From NCBI GenBank assembly GCA_030153205.1, contig JASLHV010000159.1:1-6883 (forward strand): a DNA stretch of 6,883 bases. The letters are read 5' to 3'. The notes beneath the pieces are model-generated. The model was not told the DNA's origin. It saw only the letters and a list, made by a program, of their open reading frames with translations, and searched no databases. Of this stretch, positions 1-6,883 are shown piece after piece. The DNA is from Roseiarcus sp. Its GTDB lineage: Bacteria; Pseudomonadota; Alphaproteobacteria; Rhizobiales; Beijerinckiaceae. Position 1 is the first letter of the stretch; every line of letters starts with the position of its first letter. The position numbers and the translations under genes were made by a program.

Positions 1-349
1 GACTCGCCGCGGGCGCCGCCGGCGGCGTGGTTCGCGCGGGCGAGGCCGAAGGCGCGGCGGCGGTCTGAGTCGAGGGCCTGGGTATGGGCGGCGGCGCGGG
101 CCTCGGCGCCGCTGGCGAACCGTCGTCGACCGCGGGCGCGCCGCGTTCGCCCTCGAGCCGGGCGACAGCGGCGTCCAGCGCCGCTTCCTCGCGCGCGATG
201 ACATCCTCCGCCAGCGGCGGCTTCAGCGAACGCAACTGGCCAATCAACGCCTTGCGCGCGCGATCATAGATCGCTTGCCGCGCAGCAGGCGTTGTCGTGC
301 TTGGCAGCCCAGCTAAGGCCTTGGCCAGGAGCGGATAATAATCAGCCAT
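1..349 (-). CDS. Hypothetical protein downstream of purA, N-terminal part (cut by left edge)
   Basis: This is an open minus-strand frame that starts at the ATG at 347-349 and runs off the left edge, leaving 116 residues visible. Residues 1-68 look like a compact helical domain: it begins MADYYPLLAKAL, has an IYDRARKALIGQLR stretch at 27-40 and an acidic/alanine helix at about 46-68. From about residue 70 the sequence becomes proline- and alanine-rich low complexity, as in a flexible linker, so a further domain may lie beyond the edge. I recall similar short N-termini beside purA in other Hyphomicrobiales, always annotated as hypothetical; that is memory, not a search. The start lies 41 bases after the purA stop in the same orientation, so co-transcription is plausible. 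The ribosome binding site is weak (AGAG about 15 bases upstream). An open frame on the opposite strand at 84-269 is low complexity and looks like a shadow. Function unknown. Confidence 0.72.
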   Translation of the reverse strand, partial: MADYYPLLAKALAGLPSTTTPAARQAIYDRARKALIGQLRSLKPPLAEDVIAREEAALDAAVARLEGERGAPAVDDGSPAAPRPAPPPIPRPSTQTAAAPSASPARTTPPAAPAAS

Positions 350-390
350 GATCGATTCTGGTCACTCTACCAACGCCCCGGAAAAGGCCA

Positions 391-1686
391 TTAGTCCTGA
401 AAAGGATCATGCACAAGAATTGTGTCCTCACGTTCTGGACTGGTCGACAAAAGCGCGACGGGCGCCCCGACCAGCTCTTCGATGCGGCGGACATATTTGA
501 TGGCCTGAGCCGGCAGGTCAGCCCAGGAGCGTGCGCCCCCGGTCGCCCCGTTCCAACCCTCGATCGTCTCATAGACCGCTTCGACCCGCGTCTGCGCCGA
601 CTGCCCGGCGGGCAGATAGTCGATGTCCTTGCCGTCGAGGCGGTAATGCGTCGCCACTTTGATTTCATCGAATCCATCGAGAATGTCGAGCTTGGTCAGC
701 GCCAGGCCGTCGATCCCCGACGTCTTGACGCATTGTCGCACCAGAACGGCGTCGAACCAGCCGCAACGACGCGGACGGCCGGTATTGGTGCCGAATTCAT
801 TGCCGCGTTTGCCGATCAGACGCCCGGTCTCGTCCTCGAGTTCGGTCGGGAAAGGACCGCCGTCCACTCGCGTCGTATAGGCCTTGGCGATGCCGAGCAC
901 ATAGCCGATTGCGCGAGGGCCAAGCCCCGACCCCGCCGCTGCGCTTCCCGCGACCGTGTTGGACGACGTCACATAGGGGTACGTCCCGTGATCGACGTCC
1001 AGCAACGCGCCTTGCGCGCCTTCGAACAATATCCTTCTGCCGCTTCGTCGCTCGCGGTCGAGCAGATCATAGGTCGCGGCCATGAAGGGTAGGATTTTCG
1101 GCGCGACGGTGAGCAGTTCTTGCCGGAGCGCGTTGCGATCGACGGGGGACAAGCCGAGTCCCCGTCGCAACGGATCATGATGAGCGAGAAGACGATCGAT
1201 CTTGCCGTCGAGTTCGTCAGGATCGGCAAGGTCCATCAGACGAATCGCGCGCCGCCCCACCTTGTCCTCATAAGCCGGACCGATGCCGCGTTTCGTTGTA
1301 CCGATTTTGACGCCAGCGGCGTCGGGCGATTCGCGATGAGCGTCGAGTTCGCGATGCAAGGCGAGAATGAGTGGAACATTCTCGGCGATCTTGAGATTGT
1401 CGGGCGTGACTTCGACGCCTTGCGCGCGAATTTTCTCGGCTTCCTCCACGAAATGGTGCGGATCAAGAACGACGCCGTTGCCGATGATCGACAATTTGCC
1501 GGGACGCACGATGCCGGACGGCAGGAGCGCGAGTTTGAACGTCTTGCCGTCAATCACCAGAGTATGGCCGGCGTTATGCCCACCTTGGAAACGCACCACG
1601 ACATCGGCGGAAACGGAAAGCCAATCGACGATCTTGCCTTTGCCCTCGTCGCCCCACTGGGCGCCGACAACCACCACATTGGCCAT
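391..1686 (-). CDS. purA: Adenylosuccinate synthetase
   Basis: PurA joins IMP and aspartate using GTP to give adenylosuccinate, the first committed step from IMP to AMP, in the cytoplasm. The 431-residue product has the usual bacterial length. Visible motifs are the N-terminal GTP-binding signature QWGDEGKGK (residues 10-18) with catalytic Asp13, QGGHNAGHT with catalytic His41, the second family signature [13 protein letters not shown] (134-146), [13 protein letters not shown] (271-283), the guanine-recognition TKLD (331-334) and a normal STSPERED C-terminus (414-421). I chose the ATG at 1684-1686 because it places the P-loop at the canonical position and follows a GAGG ribosome binding site with 8 bases of spacing. 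An in-frame TTG at 1729-1731 would add 15 non-conserved residues and would start inside a terminator-like hairpin. The gene is intact. Its upstream neighbour is a transporter 136 bases away with no functional link to purines, so purA probably has its own promoter. Confidence 0.97.
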   Translation of the reverse strand: MANVVVVGAQWGDEGKGKIVDWLSVSADVVVRFQGGHNAGHTLVIDGKTFKLALLPSGIVRPGKLSIIGNGVVLDPHHFVEEAEKIRAQGVEVTPDNLKIAENVPLILALHRELDAHRESPDAAGVKIGTTKRGIGPAYEDKVGRRAIRLMDLADPDELDGKIDRLLAHHDPLRRGLGLSPVDRNALRQELLTVAPKILPFMAATYDLLDRERRSGRRILFEGAQGALLDVDHGTYPYVTSSNTVAGSAAAGSGLGPRAIGYVLGIAKAYTTRVDGGPFPTELEDETGRLIGKRGNEFGTNTGRPRRCGWFDAVLVRQCVKTSGIDGLALTKLDILDGFDEIKVATHYRLDGKDIDYLPAGQSAQTRVEAVYETIEGWNGATGGARSWADLPAQAIKYVRRIEELVGAPVALLSTSPEREDTILVHDPFQD

Positions 1687-1694
1687 ACCGAAAG

Positions 1695-1698
1695 CCTC
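1695..1698 (-). promoter_or_regulatory. Ribosome binding site of purA
   Basis: The minus strand reads GAGG here, 8 bases before the ATG at 1686. It decides in favour of the shorter PurA start that begins MANVVVVG. Confidence 0.6.
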
Positions 1699-1703
1699 GA
1701 CAT

Positions 1704-1747
1704 AAAAAACAACGCCCCGGCGCAGCAACAAGGGGCTGGGCCGGGGC
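1704..1747 (-). terminator. Terminator-like hairpin with T-tract between the transporter gene and purA
   Basis: On the minus strand GCCCCGGC (1740-1747) pairs perfectly with GCCGGGGC (1714-1721) across an 18-base loop. The stem is followed by GTTG and a run of six T (1704-1709). This is the layout of a Rho-independent terminator. It lies 75 bases beyond the transporter stop and its T-run ends 17 bases before the purA start codon. It may terminate readthrough from the transporter. If the purA promoter lies upstream of it, it could instead act as an attenuator in the purA leader. The loop is long and the spacer between stem and T-run slightly extended, so strength is uncertain. Confidence 0.5.
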
Positions 1748-1822
1748 TTATTGCGCCAAGGTCCTACGCGATTGGCGCGCGAGAGTAAAGACGCGGGCTC
1801 AAATCAAGCGTTTTTGGCGCCG

Positions 1823-3514
1823 CTACTGGAATATTTTCGTGGCGCTTAGCAGCGTCATATAGACGCCCCAGGCGATCGGAATTCCGACCGCGAGCCACGC
1901 CAAGGCGACGGGAAGATCGAGACCGCCAAAGCCGATGCCAGAAGAGATCCCGGCCTCGCCGCCGCCCGCAGCCGCGATCGCGGCGGATTTCCCGGTCGCC
2001 TCGTCCTTGATGAACCACTTGGCGGCGACAGGACGGATCAAGAAATTGGCGATGAGGCCGACGACGAGGAGCGCCACCAGCCAATAGAAAATCGCATCGT
2101 AGACATGGTCGCGCGGGACGCCGCTGGCGACGCGCGAATCGTGGAGGTAGTTCACGAGTACCGGACCAACGATGCCGGCGGTCGACCATGCCGTCAGAAG
2201 CCGTCCGTGGATAGCGCCGACATATTGTGTGCCGAACATATCGGCGAGATAGGCCGGAACGGTCGCGAAGCCGCCGCCGTACATCGAGGCGATGATGCAG
2301 CATGAGGCGGCGAAAAGCCCGAGCATCGCAGCATTGGCGAGCGTGGTCAGCGCGCCGTAGCAAATCAGCCCGAGAATGAAGAACAAATAGTACGTCGTCT
2401 TGCGGCCGATCTTGTCGGACAGCGACGCCCAGAAAAACCGCCCGCCGATGTTGAAGAGCGAGAACAGGCCGACGAAGCCCGTCGCCACTGCCGCCGCCAG
2501 CTTGCGATGATCGTCGGTGAATTGCGCAAAGCCGACCGAAGGATCGCCGAACAACCTGCCGCCGAACGTCTCCTGCAACATCGGCGAAGCCGCGCCGATG
2601 ACGCCGATGCCGGCCGACACGTTCATCGTCAACACCAGCCAGATGAGCCAGAATTGTGGCGTCTTATGCGCGTCTTCCAGACGCACGTCGCCATATGCGA
2701 TCATCACCGATTTGTGGTCGGGCGCCGTCCAGCCGTCGGGTTTCCACCCGGCCGGAGGCACGCGATAAGCGAAGGCGCCGGCGACCATGAAGACGAAGTA
2801 GATCGCCGCCATGACGAGGAACGTCTGCCATACGCCGACCGAGGTCGGCGTCTTGAAATAGTTCATCAGGATCGTCGCCAAGGGCGAACCGATCATGGCG
2901 CCGCCGCCGAAACCCATGATCGCCATGCCCGTCGCCATGCCGCGTCGGTCCGGGAACCATTTCACCAAGGTCGAGACTGGCGAGATATAGCCGAGGCCGA
3001 GACCGATGCCGCCGATCACGCCGGAGCCGAGCCACATCAGCCAGAGCTGGTGAATGTAGACGCCGAAGGCGGAGATGACCAAGCCGCCGCACCAGCATAG
3101 CGCCGCGACAAAAGCAGCCTTGCGCGGACCTTCGCGCTCGAGCCAGCCGCCCCAGATCGCGGCCGCCGATCCAAGTACGACGAAGAAGAGCGTGAACATC
3201 CAGCCGACGTCGAATTGCGTCCAATCGCAATCGGTCGCAAAGAGCGCATGGCTCGTGATGCCGACTTTCCCCCAGAATGTCGTGGCGTCGCCCGGGCAGG
3301 CAACCGATTTGGCCGCGCCGGTCGACACCGCGACCGCGCGCCCAAGCGGCACCCAGAACACCGAGAAGCCGTAAGCCATGCCGATGCAGAGATGTATGGC
3401 GAGCGCCGCCGGCGGCACGAGCCAACGATTGAAGCCAGGTTTGGCGATGATGCGCACACGGTCGAGAAGACCCGCGCTTGACTGTGGCGATGCTGTCGCA
3501 ACCGCGCTAGCCAT
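1823..3514 (-). CDS. Major facilitator of the oxalate/formate antiporter (OFA) family
   Basis: This is a 563-residue inner-membrane carrier. Hydrophobic helices are visible at about 34-57, 102-123, 132-152, 157-179, 193-216, 230-250, 286-309, 339-357, 371-392, 395-424, 435-456 and 472-493, plus a probable thirteenth at 531-557. MFS loop signatures are LEREGPRKAAF after helix 2 and GGRFFWASLSDKIGRK (357-372) after helix 8. GIGLGLGYISPVSTLVKWFP and the TPQFWLIW entry to helix 7 are OFA-like. A loop of about 45 residues between helices 1 and 2 carries two cysteines (73 and 96), a possible disulfide if it faces the periplasm. Family members exchange oxalate, formate or other small carboxylates. 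Lying downstream of formate dehydrogenase genes makes formate or oxalate reasonable, but the substrate is inferred. Helix 11 (GRLLTAWSTAGIVGP) has no lysine, whereas oxalate antiporter OxlT uses an essential lysine there. The start at 3512-3514 follows GGAGGGG; the upstream TTG/ATG starts overlap that site. Confidence 0.88.
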   Translation of the reverse strand: MASAVATASPQSSAGLLDRVRIIAKPGFNRWLVPPAALAIHLCIGMAYGFSVFWVPLGRAVAVSTGAAKSVACPGDATTFWGKVGITSHALFATDCDWTQFDVGWMFTLFFVVLGSAAAIWGGWLEREGPRKAAFVAALCWCGGLVISAFGVYIHQLWLMWLGSGVIGGIGLGLGYISPVSTLVKWFPDRRGMATGMAIMGFGGGAMIGSPLATILMNYFKTPTSVGVWQTFLVMAAIYFVFMVAGAFAYRVPPAGWKPDGWTAPDHKSVMIAYGDVRLEDAHKTPQFWLIWLVLTMNVSAGIGVIGAASPMLQETFGGRLFGDPSVGFAQFTDDHRKLAAAVATGFVGLFSLFNIGGRFFWASLSDKIGRKTTYYLFFILGLICYGALTTLANAAMLGLFAASCCIIASMYGGGFATVPAYLADMFGTQYVGAIHGRLLTAWSTAGIVGPVLVNYLHDSRVASGVPRDHVYDAIFYWLVALLVVGLIANFLIRPVAAKWFIKDEATGKSAAIAAAGGGEAGISSGIGFGGLDLPVALAWLAVGIPIAWGVYMTLLSATKIFQ

Positions 3515-3631
3515 GTTTTTCCCCTCCATCAAAGTCAGGCCATGCCCGACGTTTTTTCTCTGAATTTAGATCAATCGAATGAAAGAAAATAGCTTTTTGA
3601 CTGCAAGGTCGTATTGCTTTTGTGGAAAGTT
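3515..3631 (-). other. AT-rich gap between fdsD and the transporter gene
   Basis: This 117-base stretch is clearly richer in A and T than its surroundings, which fits a promoter region for the transporter. I see no convincing terminator after fdsD: the only hairpin (GCAA/TTGC, about 3600-3615) has a four-base stem and no T-tract. An imperfect palindrome TGAAT-N4-ATCAA at 3561-3574, 46 bases before the transporter start codon, resembles an FNR/FixK-type site with one degenerate half. No clear -35/-10 pair could be fixed. Confidence 0.4.
3521..3527 (-). promoter_or_regulatory. Strong ribosome binding site of the OFA transporter
   Basis: The minus strand reads GGAGGGG with 6 bases of spacing to the ATG at 3512-3514. 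In-frame starts further upstream (TTG at 3530-3532, ATG at 3527-3529) precede or overlap this site, so the shorter protein beginning MASAVATASP is preferred. Confidence 0.75.
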
Positions 3632-3862
3632 TCAATGCGGCGCCTGATGTTTGAGGTCAGCAATGGCGCGTTCGGCGACTTCATTGAGGCCAGCGCCGCC
3701 GGCCTCGACAAAGGCGATGATCTCACTTCTCATTTTTGGTGTCCAAAAACGGCGGAGATGATCCGCGGCGCCGGCGGTCGCCTCGGCCTCGGGGAAGGTT
3801 CTGAAATAGTCGCCGATCTGATTGGCCATGCGAACGAGCTTCGCCATTTTGTCGCTGCTCAT
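3632..3862 (-). CDS. fdsD: NAD-dependent formate dehydrogenase, delta subunit
   Basis: This 76-residue soluble protein has the FdsD signature: an N-terminal helix with LVRMANQIGDYF (9-20), then DHLRRFWTPKMR (34-45), then FVEAGGAGLNEVAERAI (51-67). The length matches the family, which is typically about 70-80 residues. FdsD is a small accessory subunit found with the FdsGBA formate dehydrogenase. Studies of the Rhodobacter capsulatus enzyme link it to complex assembly or stability, but its exact task is less clear than that of the other subunits. Its ATG overlaps the fdhD stop in an ATGA arrangement, typical of translational coupling, and AGGGGG lies 9 bases upstream inside fdhD. It is the last gene of the fds block; a gap of 117 bases follows. 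Confidence 0.92.
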   Translation of the reverse strand: MSSDKMAKLVRMANQIGDYFRTFPEAEATAGAADHLRRFWTPKMRSEIIAFVEAGGAGLNEVAERAIADLKHQAPH

Positions 3863-4686
3863 GCCGCAAGGCCCCCTTTCTCGGCAGGCGATTTGGTTTC
3901 GAAGACGGTCGCATGATCGCTTCGCGCCAAGGCGATCAGCGTCAGGCCGCAGGCCGCGGCGCGCTCCAGCGCAAGGGAAGTCGGCGCCGAGACGGCGACC
4001 AGGGTCGATGCCCCGAAAGCCGCCGCTTTGGCGACCATTTCGAACGAGCAGCGGCTGGTGATGACGAAAAAGCCCTCTGCGGCGGACGCGCCCTGGCGAA
4101 GCAGCGCGCCGATCAGCTTATCAAGCGCATTATGCCGCCCGACATCTTCGCGCAGCGCGACGATCGTACCGTTGCGGTCGCACCAGGCGGCGCCATGGGC
4201 GGCGTGGGTCTGCGCATTGAGCCTCTGCCTGGAATCGAGCGCCTGCAAAGCGGCCTTGATTGCGTCCGGCGCGATCGGCGCTTGCGCCGCGACCTGAGGC
4301 GGGCGCGGCAAATGAGCGAGATCGTCGATGCCGCACAGGCCGCAACCCGTGCGTCCCGACAAGGCGCGCGCGCGGGCGAGATGAGCGCTGAGGCGCTCGC
4401 CGCTCAAAGCGATGTCGAGCTTGAAGCCGTCGGCGACGCGCGAGATTTCGACGGCGCGAATTTCCTCAGCGCGGGCGATGATCCCCTCAGTGAAGGAAAA
4501 ACCAAAAGCGAAGTCTTCGAGATCGTCAGGCGTCGCCATCATCACGGCGAAGCCGACGCCGCCAAAAAGGATATTAATCGGCGTCTCGACGACGATGGCC
4601 CGCGAAACGGCGGAGCCCGAGGCTCCGACATCGTAAGAAAAATCGCGCGTCGAAATTTCGACGGCGCTCTTCTCACTCTGCGGCAT
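3859..4686 (-). CDS. fdhD: Formate dehydrogenase accessory sulfurtransferase FdhD (FdsC)
   Basis: FdhD proteins bind the bis-MGD molybdenum cofactor and pass sulfur from a cysteine desulfurase to it, giving the sulfido ligand that formate dehydrogenase needs. The 275-residue product shows the family pattern: ETPINILFGG (34-43), MMATPDDLEDFAFGFSFTEG (49-68), the sulfur-carrying CGLC (Cys115 and Cys118), REDVGRHNALDK (179-190), and ITSRCSFEMVAKAAAFG (209-225) followed by SAPTSLALERAAACGLTL (233-250). Both cysteines of the CxxC motif are present, so it should be active. The gene overlaps the end of fdsA by 14 bases and the start of fdsD by 4 bases, so the three are almost certainly translated from one message. 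Its place between fdsA and fdsD corresponds to fdsC of the Rhodobacter capsulatus fdsGBACD cluster; fdhD is the more general name. Confidence 0.96.
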   Translation of the reverse strand: MPQSEKSAVEISTRDFSYDVGASGSAVSRAIVVETPINILFGGVGFAVMMATPDDLEDFAFGFSFTEGIIARAEEIRAVEISRVADGFKLDIALSGERLSAHLARARALSGRTGCGLCGIDDLAHLPRPPQVAAQAPIAPDAIKAALQALDSRQRLNAQTHAAHGAAWCDRNGTIVALREDVGRHNALDKLIGALLRQGASAAEGFFVITSRCSFEMVAKAAAFGASTLVAVSAPTSLALERAAACGLTLIALARSDHATVFETKSPAEKGGLAA

Positions 4687-6883
4687 CGACCAAGCTCTCG
4701 GCGATGCGACGTAGCGAGAAACCCTCCTCGCGATCGCGCTCCTGCCATTCGGACAGGTGATTGGTGCGCCGCACCTGCACCGCGGTGACCTTGTATTCCG
4801 GGCAATTGGTCGCCCAATCAGAATACTCGGAGGTCACGACATTGGCGCCGGTCTCGGCGTGATGGAAGGTGGTATAGACCACGCCCGGCTGCATCCGTTC
4901 GCTGATTTTCGCATGAAGCGAGATCGAGCCGGTTCGGCTCTGCAAGGAGACGAGATCGCCGTCGCGTACGCCGCGGCTTTCCGCGTCGAAGGGATGGATC
5001 TCCAGGATATCCTCTTCGTGCCAGATATTGTTCTCGGTGCGCCGCGTCTGCGCGCCGACATTGTATTGCGAGAGAATGCGCCCAGTGGTCAGCAATAGCG
5101 GGAAACGCGGGCCGGTCCGCTCCTCCGTGGGCACGAATTCGGTGAGCATGAAGCGGCCTTTGCCGCGCACGAAATGATCGATATGCATGATCGGCGTGCC
5201 GGTCGGCGCCTGGTCGTTGCACGGCCATTGAATCGAGCCGAGTTCGTCGAGCCTGGCGTAGGAGACGCCGGCGAAAGTCGGCGTCGTCTGCGCGATCTCG
5301 TCCATGATCTCGGACGGATGCGCATAGTTCATCTCGAGGCCGAGCGCCTTGGCGAAAGCGATCGTGGCCTCCCAATCCGCCATGCCGCCGAGTGGCGTCA
5401 TTACTTTGCGGACGCGGCTTATTCGGCGTTCGGCATTGGTGAAAGTGCCGTCCTTTTCGAGGAACGACGAGCCAGGCAGGAAGACATGCGCATAACGCGC
5501 GGTCTCATTGAGGAAGATGTCCTGAATGACGACGCATTCCATCGCCCTGAGGCCGGCCGTGATGTGCTGCGTATCCGGGTCGGATTGCGCGATATCCTCG
5601 CCTTGTACGTAAAGGCCCTTGAAGGCGCCCTCGACCGCCTCGTCCATCATGTTCGGGATACGCAAGCCCGGCTCGTTGGAGAGCGGAACGCCCCAGAGAC
5701 GTTCGAAAATCTCGCGCGTCGCGTCGTCCGAGACGTGGCGGTAGCCGGAGAATTCGTGCGGGAAAGAGCCCATGTCGCAGGAGCCCTGGACATTGTTCTG
5801 CCCGCGTAGCGGATTCACGCCGACGCCGATGCGGCCGATATTGCCGGTCGCCATGGCGAGATTGGCCATGGCCATCACCGTCGTCGAACCCTGGCTGTGT
5901 TCCGTGACGCCGAGGCCGTAGTAGATCGCGCCGTTGCCGCCCTTCGCATAGAGACGGGCCGCCGCGCGCACATCCGCCGCCGGCACGCCGGAAAGGCTCT
6001 CCGTCGCTTCCGGCGAATTCCGGTCCTCGGCGATGAAACGCGCCCAGGATTCGAAAGCGGCGAGATCGCAGCGCTCGCGCACGAATGTTTCATCGACCAG
6101 GCCTTCGGTGACGATGACATGGGCGAGGGCGTTGACCACGGCGACATTCGTCCCTGGCCGGAGCGGCAGATGATAATCCGCCTTCACATGCGGCGTGCGG
6201 ACGAGATCGATGCGGCGCGGATCGAGGATGATCAGCTTGGCGCCGGCGCGCAGGCGCTTCTTCATACGCGACGCGAACACGGGATGGGCGTCGGTCGGAT
6301 TGGCGCCGATCACCATGATGACATCGGTCTTATCGACCGATTTGAAATCCTGAGTGCCCGCCGAAGTGCCGAAGGTCTTGCCGAGACCGTAGCCGGTCGG
6401 CGAATGGCAGACGCGGGCGCAAGTATCGACATTGTTGTTGCCAAAGCCTGCGCGCACCAGCTTTTGCACGAGGAAGGTTTCCTCGTTGGTGCAGCGGGAC
6501 GAGGTAATCGCGCCGATGGCGTCGCGGCCGTAGGCGGCTTGGAGGCGTTTGAACTCCTTCGCGGCGTGGTTCAGCGCCTCATCCCAGGAAACCTCGCGCC
6601 ATGGGTCGGTGATCTTTTCCCTGATCATCGGCTTGGTGATGCGATCCTTATGCGTGGCGTAGCCATAGGCGAAGCGGCCTTTGACGCAGGAATGGCCTTC
6701 GTTCGCCTTGCCGGCCTTATGGGGAACCATGCGGATGACTTGCTCGCCCTTGACCTCGGCCTTGAAGGAACAGCCGACGCCGCAATAGGCGCAGGTCGTG
6801 ACGACCGAGCGCTTCGGCGCGCCGTTTTCGATCACGCTTTTCTCGTTGAGCGTGGCGGTCGGGCAGGCCTGCACGCAAGCGCC
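4673..6883 (-). CDS. fdsA: NAD-dependent formate dehydrogenase, alpha (catalytic) subunit, cut at its N-terminus by the right edge
   Basis: This subunit oxidises formate to CO2 at a bis-MGD molybdenum centre and passes electrons through iron-sulfur clusters to the FdsBG diaphorase and NAD+. The frame is open to the right edge, showing 736 residues; family members are about 950, so roughly 200 are missing (2Fe-2S and most ferredoxin clusters). The first visible residues, GACVQACPT, carry the last two cysteines of a 4Fe-4S ferredoxin motif, so the in-frame GTG at 6872-6874 is not the start. Next come the molybdopterin-domain 4Fe-4S cysteines 31, 34, 38 and 66, the metal-ligand Cys159 with catalytic His160 (CARVCHSPT, codon TGC at 6407-6409), GVTEHSQGSTTVMAMANLA (325-343) and PLRGQNNVQG with the substrate arginine 361. 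A C-terminal dinucleotide-binding domain spans about 590-705 and includes NCPEYKVTAVQV. The ferredoxin part and the adjacent fdsD favour FdsA over FdhF. The stop overlaps fdhD by 14 bases. There is no frameshift and no selenocysteine. Confidence 0.96.
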   Translation of the reverse strand, partial: GACVQACPTATLNEKSVIENGAPKRSVVTTCAYCGVGCSFKAEVKGEQVIRMVPHKAGKANEGHSCVKGRFAYGYATHKDRITKPMIREKITDPWREVSWDEALNHAAKEFKRLQAAYGRDAIGAITSSRCTNEETFLVQKLVRAGFGNNNVDTCARVCHSPTGYGLGKTFGTSAGTQDFKSVDKTDVIMVIGANPTDAHPVFASRMKKRLRAGAKLIILDPRRIDLVRTPHVKADYHLPLRPGTNVAVVNALAHVIVTEGLVDETFVRERCDLAAFESWARFIAEDRNSPEATESLSGVPAADVRAAARLYAKGGNGAIYYGLGVTEHSQGSTTVMAMANLAMATGNIGRIGVGVNPLRGQNNVQGSCDMGSFPHEFSGYRHVSDDATREIFERLWGVPLSNEPGLRIPNMMDEAVEGAFKGLYVQGEDIAQSDPDTQHITAGLRAMECVVIQDIFLNETARYAHVFLPGSSFLEKDGTFTNAERRISRVRKVMTPLGGMADWEATIAFAKALGLEMNYAHPSEIMDEIAQTTPTFAGVSYARLDELGSIQWPCNDQAPTGTPIMHIDHFVRGKGRFMLTEFVPTEERTGPRFPLLLTTGRILSQYNVGAQTRRTENNIWHEEDILEIHPFDAESRGVRDGDLVSLQSRTGSISLHAKISERMQPGVVYTTFHHAETGANVVTSEYSDWATNCPEYKVTAVQVRRTNHLSEWQERDREEGFSLRRIAESLVDAAE

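Noticed and set aside
409..1092. Long plus-strand open frame of 227 codons
   Set aside because: It lies entirely antisense to purA, has no recognisable motif and reads as arginine-rich shadow sequence of a high-GC gene.
1687..1731. Longer PurA start at a TTG (15 extra residues)
   Set aside because: The extra residues are not part of the family, the start would lie within the hairpin loop, and the downstream ATG has a well-spaced GAGG.
1748..1822. tRNA or small RNA gene in the transporter-purA gap
   Set aside because: I could not find a cloverleaf or other recognisable RNA fold; only the hairpin at 1714-1747 stands out.
2507..3100. Plus-strand open frame of 197 codons
   Set aside because: It is antisense to the membrane helices of the transporter; its His/Arg/Asp-rich composition is typical of an antisense frame to a membrane protein gene.
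3597..3631. Possible terminator after fdsD
   Set aside because: The only hairpin has a four-base stem and is followed by A-rich rather than T-rich sequence on the transcribed strand.
3913..4788. Plus-strand open frame of 291 codons
   Set aside because: It is antisense to fdhD and the end of fdsA. The fdhD motifs (CGLC, REDVGRHNALDK) are clear on the minus strand, and this frame is rich in Arg/Asp/Ala without any family pattern.
5174..5809. Plus-strand open frame of 211 codons
   Set aside because: It is antisense to conserved fdsA sequence, so it is a shadow.
6872..6874. GTG as the start codon of the formate dehydrogenase gene
   Set aside because: The frame continues upstream with GAC before VQACPT, which is part of a ferredoxin cysteine motif. 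The gene is simply cut by the window edge.

Overview
The window reads as an ordinary, high-GC alphaproteobacterial chromosome segment. The likeliest source is a member of the Hyphomicrobiales, perhaps the methylotroph-rich Beijerinckiaceae/Methylocystaceae side. This is inferred from GC content, the fdsA-fdhD-fdsD order, the style of the transporter and the small conserved protein next to purA; no marker gene settles it. All six genes lie on the minus strand, so transcription runs from the right edge to the left. Genes are densely packed, and no gene-free stretch exceeds about 140 bases.

Right half (about 3632-6883): the downstream end of an operon for a cytoplasmic, NAD-dependent, molybdenum formate dehydrogenase. 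The catalytic alpha subunit FdsA is cut by the right edge inside its last ferredoxin cluster. It overlaps fdhD (fdsC), which encodes the sulfur-transfer protein that activates the cofactor. fdhD in turn overlaps fdsD, the small delta subunit. The diaphorase subunits fdsB and fdsG would be expected just beyond the right edge. The enzyme oxidises formate to CO2 and yields NADH.

Middle (about 1823-3631): after a relatively AT-rich gap of 117 bases comes a co-oriented major facilitator of the oxalate/formate antiporter (OFA) family. It has a long loop after helix 1 and a likely additional C-terminal helix. Its position suggests uptake or exchange of formate, oxalate or another small carboxylate for the dehydrogenase, but the substrate is not proven by the sequence.

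Left part (1-1822): a 136-base gap contains a terminator-like hairpin with a T-tract just before the purA ribosome binding site. Then come purA (adenylosuccinate synthetase, AMP synthesis) and the start of an uncharacterised protein with a proline/alanine-rich tail, cut by the left edge.

I found no mobile element, CRISPR array, RNA gene, frameshift or obviously novel system. The points most worth checking are the hairpin in the purA leader, the substrate of the OFA transporter, and a weak FNR/FixK-like site in front of it.
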